Shown piece after piece: positions 47,622 to 57,748 of a DNA stretch of 64,000 bases (position 1 is its first letter; the number at the start of each line of letters is the position of its first letter). The stretch covers positions 186,001-250,000 of the forward strand of contig NZ_FPCF01000001.1 of the NCBI RefSeq assembly GCF_900116895.1. The letters run 5' to 3'. The position numbers and the translations under genes are program-made. The notes under the pieces are model-generated. The model made no database searches. It saw nothing but the letters and a program-made list of their open reading frames with translations, and was not told where the DNA came from. Source of the stretch: Pseudidiomarina donghaiensis (lineage in GTDB: Bacteria > Pseudomonadota > Gammaproteobacteria > Enterobacterales > Alteromonadaceae).

Positions 47622-48153
47622 GTCGTGTCATTTCCAATGTTTGAGCGCGCATATCGGCGCGCATACCTTCGCCTTTTACTGTAAAGTCGCGGCCAATAAT
47701 CACCACGGGCTGTTCAGTTTCTACAGTTTCTTGCAATGTATCAATAGTCAGGTAACTGGTTTCAATACGCTTAATGAATTCTGCAGAAGATAAACTGATC
47801 ATCTCAATATTTCGTTCTAAAACCAAACTTTTATCGGCATAAAATGAACCTTGCTCTGCCTGCACCTGCCACAGCGCACCTTGACCGTCTATCTGGGTAA
47901 TATAAGTAGGCGCAGTTAGTTCGGTTAAACCTATGGGGCTGTAGTGGGTCATCTCGTCGGCCGCAATACGGTGGTCGAGCTCGCCGTTCGAATCATAAAC
48001 CCGCACGATTAAGCCCTGCGCGGTAAAGTCAGGTTTTATTTCACGGTAGCCTTGTTGCTCTTGTTGATCATCGCTGACGGCAAATGGCCGCCAAAACAGC
48101 AACGCCGCAATGACAAAAATACCGCCAATAATCAGCACCAAGTTTCGGTTCAC
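47578..48153 (-). CDS. lptC: LPS export protein LptC
   Basis: 191 aa bitopic protein handing LPS from LptB2FG to LptA. N-terminal TM (~4-21) and an OstA-like periplasmic domain with YDSNGELDHRIAADEMTHYSPIGLTEL and [21 protein letters not shown]. Overlaps kdsC by 4 nt and lptA by 44 nt. Confidence 0.93.
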   Translation of the reverse strand: MNRNLVLIIGGIFVIAALLFWRPFAVSDDQQEQQGYREIKPDFTAQGLIVRVYDSNGELDHRIAADEMTHYSPIGLTELTAPTYITQIDGQGALWQVQAEQGSFYADKSLVLERNIEMISLSSAEFIKRIETSYLTIDTLQETVETEQPVVIIGRDFTVKGEGMRADMRAQTLEMTRHVETIYTGRSPARP

Positions 48154-48719
48154 AGGCTAACGCCTCCGTGCAGCTGCAACTGGCCTTGCGCCATAAGAAT
48201 GAGATCGCTTAATTCGCGCACTGCGCCAAACCCACCCCGCTGTGCAGTTACATAGTGCGCATGTTGTTGTACAAACGGGTGTGCGTCTTGTACTGCAACA
48301 GCTAAGCCGCTGGCTTTTAGCATGTCTAAATCGGGAATGTCATCACCAATAGAAGCTATTTCGTTGGTTGCGAAACCCAGCGAACTGGCGAGGTTCTCAA
48401 AGCAGCTCAGCTTATCTTCTTGGCCTTGGAAAATATGTTGTACCCCCAACGCTGTCATGCGATTTTCAACAATGGCCGAACGCCGTCCAGTGATCACAGC
48501 CACTTCAATACCAGCATTAATGAGCGCTTTCACGCCAAAGCCATCGCGAGTATGAAAGGCTTTGAGCTCTTCACCGTTATTTCCTAAGTAAATACGCCCG
48601 TCAGAAAAAACGCCATCAATATCGCACACCACTAGCTTGATTGCGGTGAAACGCTCAAATAGCGATTGTGCAATATCGCCATACCAAGTACTGATGTATT
48701 CACAGTTGCTAAGCGTCAT
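48150..48719 (-). CDS. kdsC: 3-deoxy-manno-octulosonate-8-phosphate phosphatase KdsC
   Basis: 189 aa HAD-type phosphatase releasing Kdo from Kdo-8-P for lipid A-core synthesis. Nucleophile loop VCDIDGVFSDGRIYLGNNGEELKAF, motif II VITGRRS, and the acidic loop IGDDIPDLDML are present. No large cap domain, as expected for the tetrameric C0 type. It shares one base with the kdsD stop. Confidence 0.96.
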   Translation of the reverse strand: MTLSNCEYISTWYGDIAQSLFERFTAIKLVVCDIDGVFSDGRIYLGNNGEELKAFHTRDGFGVKALINAGIEVAVITGRRSAIVENRMTALGVQHIFQGQEDKLSCFENLASSLGFATNEIASIGDDIPDLDMLKASGLAVAVQDAHPFVQQHAHYVTAQRGGFGAVRELSDLILMAQGQLQLHGGVSL

Positions 48720-49699
48720 TACATCACCCCCGCTTTAAGCAAGTCATGCATATTCAACGCTCCTTGCGCTATGCCGTTTTCATCGGTGACAAACAGGCCG
48801 TTAATTTTGCGATCTTCCATCAGCTTCAACCCTTGGGCAGCCAAAACGTCTGGGCCTATAGTAACTGGGTTGCGGGTCATCACCTTGGCAATGGCGGTGG
48901 TGTGTAAGTCTATGCGTTGGTCTAAAATGCGGCGTAAATCACCATCGGTAAATATGCCTGCTAGTTTACCTTGGGTATCGGTCACCCCAGTCATGCCTAG
49001 GCCTTTACGCGACATTTCCAATAGAGCTTCTGAAATGGTTGCCTGTTCAGGCACCAGTGGAATCCGCTCGCCGCCGTGCATAATATCGTGAATATGCAAT
49101 AACAACCGACGGCCTAAGCTACCGCCCGGGTGCGACATAGCGAAGTCATCAGCGGTAAAGCCACGTGCGTTTAACAGCGCAACGGCCAAGGCATCGCCCA
49201 TGACTAATGTGGCGGTGGTTGATGAGGTTGGTGCGAGCCCCAGCGGACAAGCTTCTTGTTCAACCGCAATGCATACATGCACATCGGCTATTTCGGCTAA
49301 CGTTGAATTCGGGTTGCCGGTCATGCTGATCAACTTAACACCACGACGCTTAATAAGCGGCGCTATAGCAAGTAACTCACCGGTTTCGCCCGAATTAGAA
49401 ATGGCCAAAACAACGTCTTGGGCGGTGATCATGCCTAAATCACCATGGCTAGCCTCACCTGGATGAACAAAGAAGGCAGGGGTACCGGTTGAAGCAAGTG
49501 TGGCCGCGATTTTACCGCCAATATGGCCTGACTTACCCATACCAATGACAATAACGCGCCCAGCACAGGCTAACAACAATTCACAGGCTTGCTCAAAACT
49601 GTCATCCAAAAAGCGCTTCAAGCCGCTAACCGCGGCGGTTTCGATATCAATGACACGTTCGCCCAACAGACGAAATGATTGGGTGGTGGAATTGCTCAT
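48719..49699 (-). CDS. kdsD: Arabinose-5-phosphate isomerase KdsD
   Basis: 326 aa enzyme converting ribulose-5-P to arabinose-5-P, the first step to Kdo. SIS domain (~30-185) with GMGKSGHIGGKIAATLASTGTPAFFVHPGEASHGDLG, followed by two CBS motifs (~205-326). ATG at 49699 gives the E. coli-like length; the open frame to 49834 runs through the promoter region. First gene of the minus-strand Kdo/Lpt/rpoN cluster. yrbG, which precedes kdsD in E. coli, is absent. Confidence 0.95.
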   Translation of the reverse strand: MSNSTTQSFRLLGERVIDIETAAVSGLKRFLDDSFEQACELLLACAGRVIVIGMGKSGHIGGKIAATLASTGTPAFFVHPGEASHGDLGMITAQDVVLAISNSGETGELLAIAPLIKRRGVKLISMTGNPNSTLAEIADVHVCIAVEQEACPLGLAPTSSTTATLVMGDALAVALLNARGFTADDFAMSHPGGSLGRRLLLHIHDIMHGGERIPLVPEQATISEALLEMSRKGLGMTGVTDTQGKLAGIFTDGDLRRILDQRIDLHTTAIAKVMTRNPVTIGPDVLAAQGLKLMEDRKINGLFVTDENGIAQGALNMHDLLKAGVM

Positions 49700-49736
49700 A
49701 ACTGTGAATAGCTCCGCCAAAATAAGATTGTTTACA

Positions 49737-49765
49737 ATAATACCCGATCGAAAACTGAATTGCAG
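49737..49765 (-). promoter_or_regulatory. Candidate sigma-70 promoter for kdsD
   Basis: On the minus strand CTGCAA and TATTAT are separated by 17 nt, 38 nt upstream of the kdsD ATG. The -10 is a 5/6 match and the -35 3/6. Confidence 0.4.
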
Positions 49766-49875
49766 ACGTAAAAAGCACTGAAATAAACGATTTGTCACAA
49801 ATTTTACCGTCTTAAGGTGTAGAAAAAAGCCCAAATCTGTTACACTCGCGGGCTTGTTTAAGGAGAATTAAAGGC

Positions 49876-50712
49876 GTGCGACAAGTGGAAAATTCTGCTT
49901 TAGATGATGCCCTTGTGGTGATTGATAACTTGCACTTCGCGCATAGTTTTGGCGCACACCAAGTTTATCAAAACCTTTCGATGCGTGTACCGCGCGGAAA
50001 AATCACCGCCGTAATGGGCCCTAGTGGCATTGGTAAAACAACATTGTTGCGGCTCATTGGTGCCCAGCTGTATCCGCAGCAAGGTAGTATTGAGTTTGCG
50101 GGGCATAACGTACACCAGCTGAATCGGCGTGACCTTTATGAGTTGCGTAAGCGTATGAGTATGCTGTTTCAAAGCGGTGCGTTATTTACCGACATGACAG
50201 TGTACGACAACATCGCTTTTCCGTTGCGTGAACATAGCCAACTTCCTGAAGAAATTATTGACACTATTGTCAAAATGAAGCTTGAGGCTGTCGGGTTGCG
50301 CGGTGCGCGTGACCTAATGCCAGCCGAGCTTTCTGGTGGTATGGCGCGGCGTGCAGCTTTAGCGCGGGCCATTGCACTAGACCCGGAACTTATTTTGTAC
50401 GATGAGCCATTTGCCGGCCAAGACCCTATCTCAATGGGTGTCATTGTTAAGCTTATTAAAGAGCTCAATGAATCCTTGGGTTTAACAAGCATTGTGGTGA
50501 CTCACGATATAGCCGAAGTCATGACCATTGCAGATTACGTCTATATTTTGGCGGACAAGCAGGTGGTGGGGCACGGAACTCCAGCGCAGTTGAAGCAGTC
50601 GGATGATCCGCTCATTCATCAGTTTTTACATGGTGAAGCAGACGGGCCAGTGCCATTTCATTACAAGGCGGCGACGCTAGAAGATGATTTATTAGGGAGC
50701 GACCATGCTTAA
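49876..50712 (+). CDS. mlaF: Mla phospholipid transport ATPase MlaF
   Basis: 278 aa ABC ATPase of the MlaFEDB complex that moves phospholipid between membranes to keep outer-membrane asymmetry. Walker [10 protein letters not shown] (48-56), signature [17 protein letters not shown], Walker [17 protein letters not shown] start with TAAGGAG about 9 nt upstream. The N-terminus is a few residues longer than in E. coli. Overlaps mlaE by 8 nt and is divergent from kdsD. Confidence 0.95.
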   Translation: MRQVENSALDDALVVIDNLHFAHSFGAHQVYQNLSMRVPRGKITAVMGPSGIGKTTLLRLIGAQLYPQQGSIEFAGHNVHQLNRRDLYELRKRMSMLFQSGALFTDMTVYDNIAFPLREHSQLPEEIIDTIVKMKLEAVGLRGARDLMPAELSGGMARRAALARAIALDPELILYDEPFAGQDPISMGVIVKLIKELNESLGLTSIVVTHDIAEVMTIADYVYILADKQVVGHGTPAQLKQSDDPLIHQFLHGEADGPVPFHYKAATLEDDLLGSDHA

Positions 50713-51481
50713 TCGTGTTGCTGCGCTAGGAAAAGCGACCTTAGATTCGGTTGCCGGCGCTGGCGCTGCATTTTTTATGTTAATGCGCGCCTTAGTTGGT
50801 AAGCCGCAACTGCGTAAGTCATGGCCGTTGCTCATGCAACAAATGTACTCAGTTGGGGTGCTTTCGTTGCTGATTATTGTGGTCAGCGGTTTGTTCATTG
50901 GTATGGTGCTTGGCCTACAAGGCTATACGATTTTGGTTGATTTTGGTGCTGAGCAGTCGCTTGGGCCAATGGTTGCTTTATCGTTGTTGCGTGAGTTAGG
51001 GCCGGTGGTTACGGCGCTTTTATTTGCTGGCCGCGCAGGCTCCGCGTTGACCGCGGAAATTGGTTTAATGAAAGCAACCGAGCAGCTGTCAAGCTTAGAA
51101 ATGATGGGTGTAGACCCACTACGCCGAGTTATTTCGCCGCGTTTTTGGGCGGGCTTTTACAGTATGCCGATATTGGCGCTGGTATTTTCAGCGGTTGGCA
51201 TATATGGCGGCTATTTAGTCGGCGTACGTTGGCTAGGTGTCGACGACGGCGCGTTCTGGTCGGTTATGCAGTCGAACGTGGAATGGGGACAAGACATTCT
51301 TAACGGTGTCATCAAGAGCTTAGTGTTTGCCTTTGTTGTCACTTGGATAGCGTTGCACAAAGGCTATCAATGTACGCCGACGTCGGTCGGTATTAGCCGA
51401 GCAACCACATCGACTGTTGTGACTGCGTCATTAGCAGTTCTGGGGCTCGATTTTGTTTTAACCGCATTGATGTTTGGATAA
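50705..51481 (+). CDS. mlaE: Mla permease MlaE
   Basis: 258 aa inner-membrane permease with five or six hydrophobic segments. Family signatures: [63 protein letters not shown], and the C-terminal [25 protein letters not shown]. Overlaps mlaF by 8 nt; mlaD follows 5 nt later. Confidence 0.96.
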   Translation: MLNRVAALGKATLDSVAGAGAAFFMLMRALVGKPQLRKSWPLLMQQMYSVGVLSLLIIVVSGLFIGMVLGLQGYTILVDFGAEQSLGPMVALSLLRELGPVVTALLFAGRAGSALTAEIGLMKATEQLSSLEMMGVDPLRRVISPRFWAGFYSMPILALVFSAVGIYGGYLVGVRWLGVDDGAFWSVMQSNVEWGQDILNGVIKSLVFAFVVTWIALHKGYQCTPTSVGISRATTSTVVTASLAVLGLDFVLTALMFG

Positions 51482-51486
51482 AGACC

Positions 51487-51954
51487 ATGGAATCAAGAAA
51501 TACACAATTAGCAGTTGGGTTGTTTGTCATCATTGGTATTTTGGCCTTGTTATTTTTAGGCTTAAAAGCCGCGAACACCAATGTGCTCACCAACGGTGAA
51601 ACCTATAAATTATTTGCAAAGTTCGACAACATTGGTGGCCTAAAAGAACGCTCGCCGGTAAAAGTAGGCGGTGTTGTGGTTGGCCGCGTCAGCAAAATTT
51701 CATTAGTGGGCGATTACTATGAGCCGTTGGTCGAAATGACCATTAGCAAAGAATACAATGAATTTTCTGACACAACGTCGGTCTCAATATTAACGTCGGG
51801 CTTATTGGGTGAGCAGTATATTGGCTTAAACCCTGGCTTTATTGATGACACGGTTGAGATGCTCGAAGACGGTGATTATATCTACGACACCAAATCAGCA
51901 TTAGTGCTAGAGGACTTGATTGGCCAGTTCTTATTCGGCCAAGGCAACGACTAA
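51487..51954 (+). CDS. mlaD: Mla MCE-domain protein MlaD
   Basis: 155 aa. One N-terminal TM (~7-27) and a single MCE domain (~38-120; YKLFAKFDNIGGLKERSPVKVGGVVVGRV) that forms the hexameric lipid-conducting ring. The hydrophobic LLGEQYIGLNPG pore loop is present. Length is near the E. coli protein (183 aa) but with a shorter tail. Confidence 0.95.
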   Translation: MESRNTQLAVGLFVIIGILALLFLGLKAANTNVLTNGETYKLFAKFDNIGGLKERSPVKVGGVVVGRVSKISLVGDYYEPLVEMTISKEYNEFSDTTSVSILTSGLLGEQYIGLNPGFIDDTVEMLEDGDYIYDTKSALVLEDLIGQFLFGQGND

Positions 51955-51964
51955 GGAGTTCAGC

Positions 51965-52630
51965 ATGAAAAAGTGGTTCATGGCAGTCTGTATTAGTTTG
52001 TTCACGTTAGCTGGCGTTCATAACGCCCAAGCGGAGTTAATTCGTGACGATAATCCGTACGTTTTGTTGGAGAAGCTTGCCAGCAAAACACTTGAGCGTA
52101 TCGAAACCGATCGTGAGCTGATTGATCAAGATATCAACCATATTCGGGTGGTTATTCGTGAAGAAATGATGCCTTATGTTGATTATGTCTATGCCGCAAA
52201 GCGCGTACTAGGCCGTAACCTAACACAAACCACCGAAGAGCAACGTCAAGAATTTTACACGGTGTTTCGTGACTATTTAATTACCACCTACGCGGGTGCT
52301 TTTACGCAATATGATGAAACGAAACACACTATTCAATTTGGTGACGCGTCGCGGTTTGAGCCGAATAGTAAAATAGTGGTGGTTAATACCCGCTTATTAC
52401 AAGAGGGTGGGCCGCCTGTGCGCATGGATTTTAAAATGCGGTTCGACAAAGACGACAACCTATGGAAAGCATACGACCTGGTTGTTGAAGGCGTAAGCTT
52501 GCTCAATAGTAAACAGGCTGAAATCAATGCGGTTATTCGTAGTAATGGCATTGACGGCACTATCGCGTTGTTGCGCGAAAAAGCCCAAGAAACTGTCAAA
52601 GAACATGATGATATTGAAGGCAGTGAGTAA
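51965..52630 (+). CDS. mlaC: Mla periplasmic lipid carrier MlaC
   Basis: 221 aa with a signal peptide cut after AQA (residue 23). Tol-Ttg2-type phospholipid shuttle: YVLLEKLASKTLERIETDRELI, PYVDYVYAAKRVLGRN, FRDYLITTYAGAFTQYDE, and the C-terminal GVSLLNSKQAEINAVIRSNGIDGTIALLREK. ATG at 51965 has AAGGAG upstream; an open extension to 51920 lies inside mlaD. TAATG coupling to mlaB. Confidence 0.95.
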   Translation: MKKWFMAVCISLFTLAGVHNAQAELIRDDNPYVLLEKLASKTLERIETDRELIDQDINHIRVVIREEMMPYVDYVYAAKRVLGRNLTQTTEEQRQEFYTVFRDYLITTYAGAFTQYDETKHTIQFGDASRFEPNSKIVVVNTRLLQEGGPPVRMDFKMRFDKDDNLWKAYDLVVEGVSLLNSKQAEINAVIRSNGIDGTIALLREKAQETVKEHDDIEGSE

Positions 52631-52935
52631 TGGACCATTGTGAACTGCAATGCAGCGATGGTGGCCGTGTGGTCTTAAGCGGCCAACTAACTCGTAATAC
52701 GGTGCCTGCTATCTGGGCAAATCGCCGAAACTGGTTAGCAGGTGAGCAAGAAGCCTTGACGGTTGACCTAGAAGGCGTTGAGAAAGTCGACTCCGCCGGT
52801 GTTGCCATGCTATTACAGGTTAAGCGGGCATTGCGAAACACCCAGCGTGACTTACTCATTGTCAATGCAAATCAGCAATTTAAAGCCATGCTAAAAGTCA
52901 GTGGTGTCGATGCACTGCTCACACTCGGTAGTTAA
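52630..52935 (+). CDS. mlaB: Mla STAS-domain protein MlaB
   Basis: 101 aa cytoplasmic STAS protein that binds and stabilises MlaF. It shows LTVDLEGVEKVDSAGVAMLLQVKRAL with the conserved DSAG switch, then LLIVNANQQFKAMLKVSGVDALL. Its ATG shares one base with the mlaC stop. Confidence 0.92.
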   Translation: MDHCELQCSDGGRVVLSGQLTRNTVPAIWANRRNWLAGEQEALTVDLEGVEKVDSAGVAMLLQVKRALRNTQRDLLIVNANQQFKAMLKVSGVDALLTLGS

Positions 52936-52963
52936 AATTCTCAAAATTCAATGAAGAAACTTT

Positions 52964-54501
<1,538 letters not shown>

Positions 54502-54510
54502 GATTTTGGG

Positions 54511-55557
54511 TTACTGAAATTTAGTAATCGTCACCGTAACCGACTGTTCTTGGTTGTCACGGAAAAACCGTATTTCGATTTCTGTACCAGGTTTAGTTTG
54601 CGCCACTGTCGCAAGGCCTTCTGCCGCCGAGGACATCCGCTTACCATTTATTTCAGTAATATAATCATCAACTTGTAATCCGGCGCGATCAGCTGGGCTG
54701 TTAGCGTCAACACCCGAAACATAAATGCCAGGTTGAGAATAAGGGTTGTTTTGCGGCACTTCGCCCACCTGTACGCCAAGATAACCGCGTACCACTTCGC
54801 CTTCGCGAATTAAGCTTTCCATGACTGAATAAGCCAAGGGGTAGGGTACTGCAAAGTAAATACCATCGATGCCTTGCCCACGCGCATCACGAAACTGCGC
54901 ATTATTGATGCCAACCAAATAACCTTCACTGTTGACCAAGGCGCCACCAGAAGCTCCTTCGTTAATCACAGCATCCATTTGAATTAAATCAGCATGTGAA
55001 TGAATAATACCCATGCGCCCACCGGTTGCGCTCACAATGCCTTGCGTAATGGTTTGGCCTAAATTGTGTGGGTTACCAATGGCCAATACGACATCGCCCA
55101 CTTGGGTACGTAAACTTTGATTTTGTGGAATAATCGGCAGGTTATCTGCCTCAATACGCACCACCGCCAAATCAGTGATCTGGTCATAGCCTATGACTTG
55201 ACCGCTGTAGTTACGGCCATCTTGTAGCGCGACTTGAATTTCGTTAACGTCTGCCACAACGTGATAGGCGGTTAGAATGTGCCCCCGATTATCCATGATC
55301 ACGCCTGAACCCAAACGCACTACGGTGCTGGGGCGGCGTGAATAATACGAGTTACGAGACGTACCAATACTATATATGTTGACTACAGCCGGCGCAGCGC
55401 GATTAACCGCCTTGGCAAAACTTAACGGCTGTTGTTGACTGCTCGCGGAGGTTGATTTGCCTTGAAAATAAGGTAAAGCGACAATCACAATGGCAGCTAC
55501 CACCAAGCCAAGTAAGACAGAGCGTGTGACGTACCAAAACGTTTGGCCAAGCTGCAT
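54511..55557 (-). CDS. degS: Envelope stress protease DegS
   Basis: 348 aa inner-membrane-anchored serine protease that cleaves RseA to release sigma-E when OMP C-termini bind its PDZ domain. One TM (~12-30), trypsin-like domain with His99, Asp129 and Ser203, and a single PDZ (~255-345, YLGVQVGEV, GVDANSPADRAGLQVDDYITEINGKRM). The nucleophile motif is GASGG instead of the usual GNSGG. ATG at 55557 gives the family length. Lies downstream of degQ. Confidence 0.94.
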   Translation of the reverse strand: MQLGQTFWYVTRSVLLGLVVAAIVIVALPYFQGKSTSASSQQQPLSFAKAVNRAAPAVVNIYSIGTSRNSYYSRRPSTVVRLGSGVIMDNRGHILTAYHVVADVNEIQVALQDGRNYSGQVIGYDQITDLAVVRIEADNLPIIPQNQSLRTQVGDVVLAIGNPHNLGQTITQGIVSATGGRMGIIHSHADLIQMDAVINEGASGGALVNSEGYLVGINNAQFRDARGQGIDGIYFAVPYPLAYSVMESLIREGEVVRGYLGVQVGEVPQNNPYSQPGIYVSGVDANSPADRAGLQVDDYITEINGKRMSSAAEGLATVAQTKPGTEIEIRFFRDNQEQSVTVTITKFQ

Positions 55558-55604
55558 TTGAAAGTAACCTATTGAATTAAAATATAAGCAAAAGCATAAC
55601 ACTG

Positions 55605-55637
55605 TTTAAAAAAGAAGGCAGCATTTGCTGCCTTCTT
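55605..55637 (-). terminator. Rho-independent terminator between degQ and degS
   Basis: 12-bp arms AAGAAGGCAGCA and TGCTGCCTTCTT with a tiny loop. On the minus strand the stem is followed by a T run, so it should end the degQ transcript before degS. Confidence 0.85.
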
Positions 55638-55665
55638 CATGAGGTAATGTCACAACAACGGTTGA

Positions 55666-57012
55666 TTAGCCGCCGCGCAATACTAAATACAATTGCGAAT
55701 TACCGCGGCGAATATTTAACGCGATAACATCACCCGCGTTTGAGAGTGACTCGCGTAGCTCCGACATGCTGTTAATTGGCGTGCGGTTCACCCCAATAAT
55801 CACGTCGTTTTTACGCAGTCCATAGCGCTCCGCTAGCGACCCTTCAGCAATTTCTGTCACTTCCAGACCGCCTTTATCGGTTGGTGCAAGTGTTAGACCA
55901 TCTAACGCAGGGTGCAATGAAGTAGCGGTCACCGCTTGGTCGTCAGCACTAAGCACAACGTCAAAGTTTCGCTCTTTACCATCGCGCAATACGGTGAGTT
56001 TCAGTTCCTTACCCGCTCCCAAAGTACTCACCCGAGCACCTAAGTCAGCAAAGGTGCGAATACGCTCGCCGTTAACTGCGACAATCACGTCACCCGATTG
56101 CAAACCTGCTTTCTCTGCCGCGCCTTCTGGAATAACCTCGGCAATAAATGCACCTTGGTTAGCTTTCAAATCAAGCGCTTTAGCAATTTCGTGAGTTAAG
56201 TCGTTACCGCGTACACCTAGTACGCCGCGGCGCACTTCACCGAACTCAATTAATTGATGAACGAGGCTTTGCATCATGTCGGCCGGAATGGCAAAACCAA
56301 TACCGATATTACCGCCATTGGGGCCTAAAATAGCGGTATTAATACCAATGAGCTTACCGTCAAGAGTGACTAAAGCACCGCCAGAGTTACCGCTGTTAAT
56401 GGCCGCATCGGTTTGAATAAAGTTTTCAATTTCTTCAATGCCTAAGCCACTGCGGCCTAGCGCACTAACAATACCCGAGGTAACGGTTTGCCCTAAACCG
56501 AACGGATTACCAATAGCCACGACAAAGTCGCCAACACGTAATTTCGCCGAGTTACCAATTTCAATGGCTGTTAAATCTTTGCCATCTTTAATTTTCAGCA
56601 GGGCAACATCTGAACGGTCATCGGTGCCAATCACTGTTGCATCGAATTGTCGACCATCTTTGAGCGTAACCAGAATCTCTGATGCGCCGTCAATCACGTG
56701 GTTGTTGGTAACGACGTAACCTTCGTCTGCATCAATGATGACGCCAGAGCCAAGCCCCTGAAAAGGACGTTCTTGAACTTGTTCACGCGGACCATTTGGG
56801 CCAAAGAAAAAGCGAAACATATCGGGGATGCGTTGACGCACCTCGCGCTTCCCTTTCACGGAAATATTCACAACCGCAGGCGTGACTTCTTCCAGCATGG
56901 GCGCAAGCGTAGGTGTTTCGTCTTTATCACCAAAGAAAGGAATACCGGCTGAAACAGGCGCAACAGTCAGTGCACTCGCTAAAGCCAACACCGCTAACAA
57001 CTTCACTTTCAT
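55666..57012 (-). CDS. degQ: Periplasmic serine protease/chaperone DegQ (HtrA family)
   Basis: 448 aa. Signal peptide cut after SA (residue 22). Protease domain with His105 (TNNHVID), Asp135 (DRSDVALLKI) and Ser210 (NSGNSGGALV), then two PDZ domains (~265-345 and ~370-448). The lack of a long Gln-rich LA loop and the degS neighbour favour DegQ over DegP. Degrades or refolds damaged periplasmic proteins. GAGTTAACTCCTG upstream region supplies an AGGAG site on the minus strand. Confidence 0.95.
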   Translation of the reverse strand: MKVKLLAVLALASALTVAPVSAGIPFFGDKDETPTLAPMLEEVTPAVVNISVKGKREVRQRIPDMFRFFFGPNGPREQVQERPFQGLGSGVIIDADEGYVVTNNHVIDGASEILVTLKDGRQFDATVIGTDDRSDVALLKIKDGKDLTAIEIGNSAKLRVGDFVVAIGNPFGLGQTVTSGIVSALGRSGLGIEEIENFIQTDAAINSGNSGGALVTLDGKLIGINTAILGPNGGNIGIGFAIPADMMQSLVHQLIEFGEVRRGVLGVRGNDLTHEIAKALDLKANQGAFIAEVIPEGAAEKAGLQSGDVIVAVNGERIRTFADLGARVSTLGAGKELKLTVLRDGKERNFDVVLSADDQAVTATSLHPALDGLTLAPTDKGGLEVTEIAEGSLAERYGLRKNDVIIGVNRTPINSMSELRESLSNAGDVIALNIRRGNSQLYLVLRGG

Positions 57013-57112
57013 TCGAGTTAACTCCTGTATGATGGTTATCGTAATTACAGACTAACTCGATATAAATAAGTTCAGCAGTAGAGTGTTTCAAGATGTGAAT
57101 TGAGAACAACAT

Positions 57113-57255
57113 CGTTATTCGTTATTCGTGCGTTCACTACGTTCACTGTTTGTACGTGCTTCGCACTGTTCGAAATATATTTTACGAACAGCGCAGCGGA
57201 CAAACAGCAGAACGTACGAATAACGAATAATGACAAACGCAGCGATCGAATAACG
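57113..57255. repeat. Dispersed palindromic intergenic element, copy 4
   Basis: Between zapG and degQ (both minus). Starts CGTTATTCG, has the CGTGCGTTCACTACGTTCAC core and GTGCTTCGCAC hairpin, and ends CGAATAACG at 57247-57255, only 3 bp from the zapG stop. Most similar to copy 3. Confidence 0.8.
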
Positions 57256-57258
57256 TTT

Positions 57259-57678
57259 CTAGCCTTTGAAGAGGCCGGATTTTTTGTCGCTGTAGTCGCG
57301 CGGCATATCGCTTGGCGACTTATCATCTGAACGACGCTTCTCGCCATTTACCTTGTTCGCCATGCGCAGCTCGCGAATGGTGTCTTCGGCAAAAAACGGT
57401 AAGCTTGGTTGTTCTTGCTCGCGTTGTAGCAAATCGGCGCTGTGGTGCAAGTAAGCTTTTAGTTTGTCTTGGGTTTCTTCCAATTGGCCGACCAAAGCTT
57501 GGGCAGTTGCTAAGTGTTCGGCAACTTCTTGCCGATAATCGGCCAGCTGCTGCTTGGTTTGATTAACTTGTTGCGAAAGCTCGGCTTCCTCGGAATGTTC
57601 GGTGAGCCAGTAGCGGGCGACAAAAAAGCCAACAATTGCCCCAGCAACAACTAGTAGTACGCCAATAATCCAGCTCAT
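57259..57678 (-). CDS. zapG: Cell division/envelope protein ZapG (YhcB)
   Basis: 139 aa DUF1043 protein: N-terminal TM (~3-22, IIGVLLVVAGAIVGFFVARYW), a long coiled coil (~30-85, AELSQQVNQTKQQLADYRQEV), and the family motif AYLHHSADLLQ, then a disordered tail. In E. coli YhcB/ZapG helps coordinate division and envelope growth. AAGGAG precedes the ATG. Divergent from zapE, as in E. coli. Confidence 0.93.
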   Translation of the reverse strand: MSWIIGVLLVVAGAIVGFFVARYWLTEHSEEAELSQQVNQTKQQLADYRQEVAEHLATAQALVGQLEETQDKLKAYLHHSADLLQREQEQPSLPFFAEDTIRELRMANKVNGEKRRSDDKSPSDMPRDYSDKKSGLFKG

Positions 57679-57748
57679 AAATACTCCTTAAAAATGCGTT
57701 TCGCATGATAAACTAAACGCCAATAGCATAATCTAGAATAGGGTCGAA

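Noticed and set aside
49827-49855. AAGCCC / GGGCTT pair upstream of mlaF as an attenuator
   Set aside because: The stem is only 6 bp with an 17-nt loop and would overlap the likely promoter; too weak to call.
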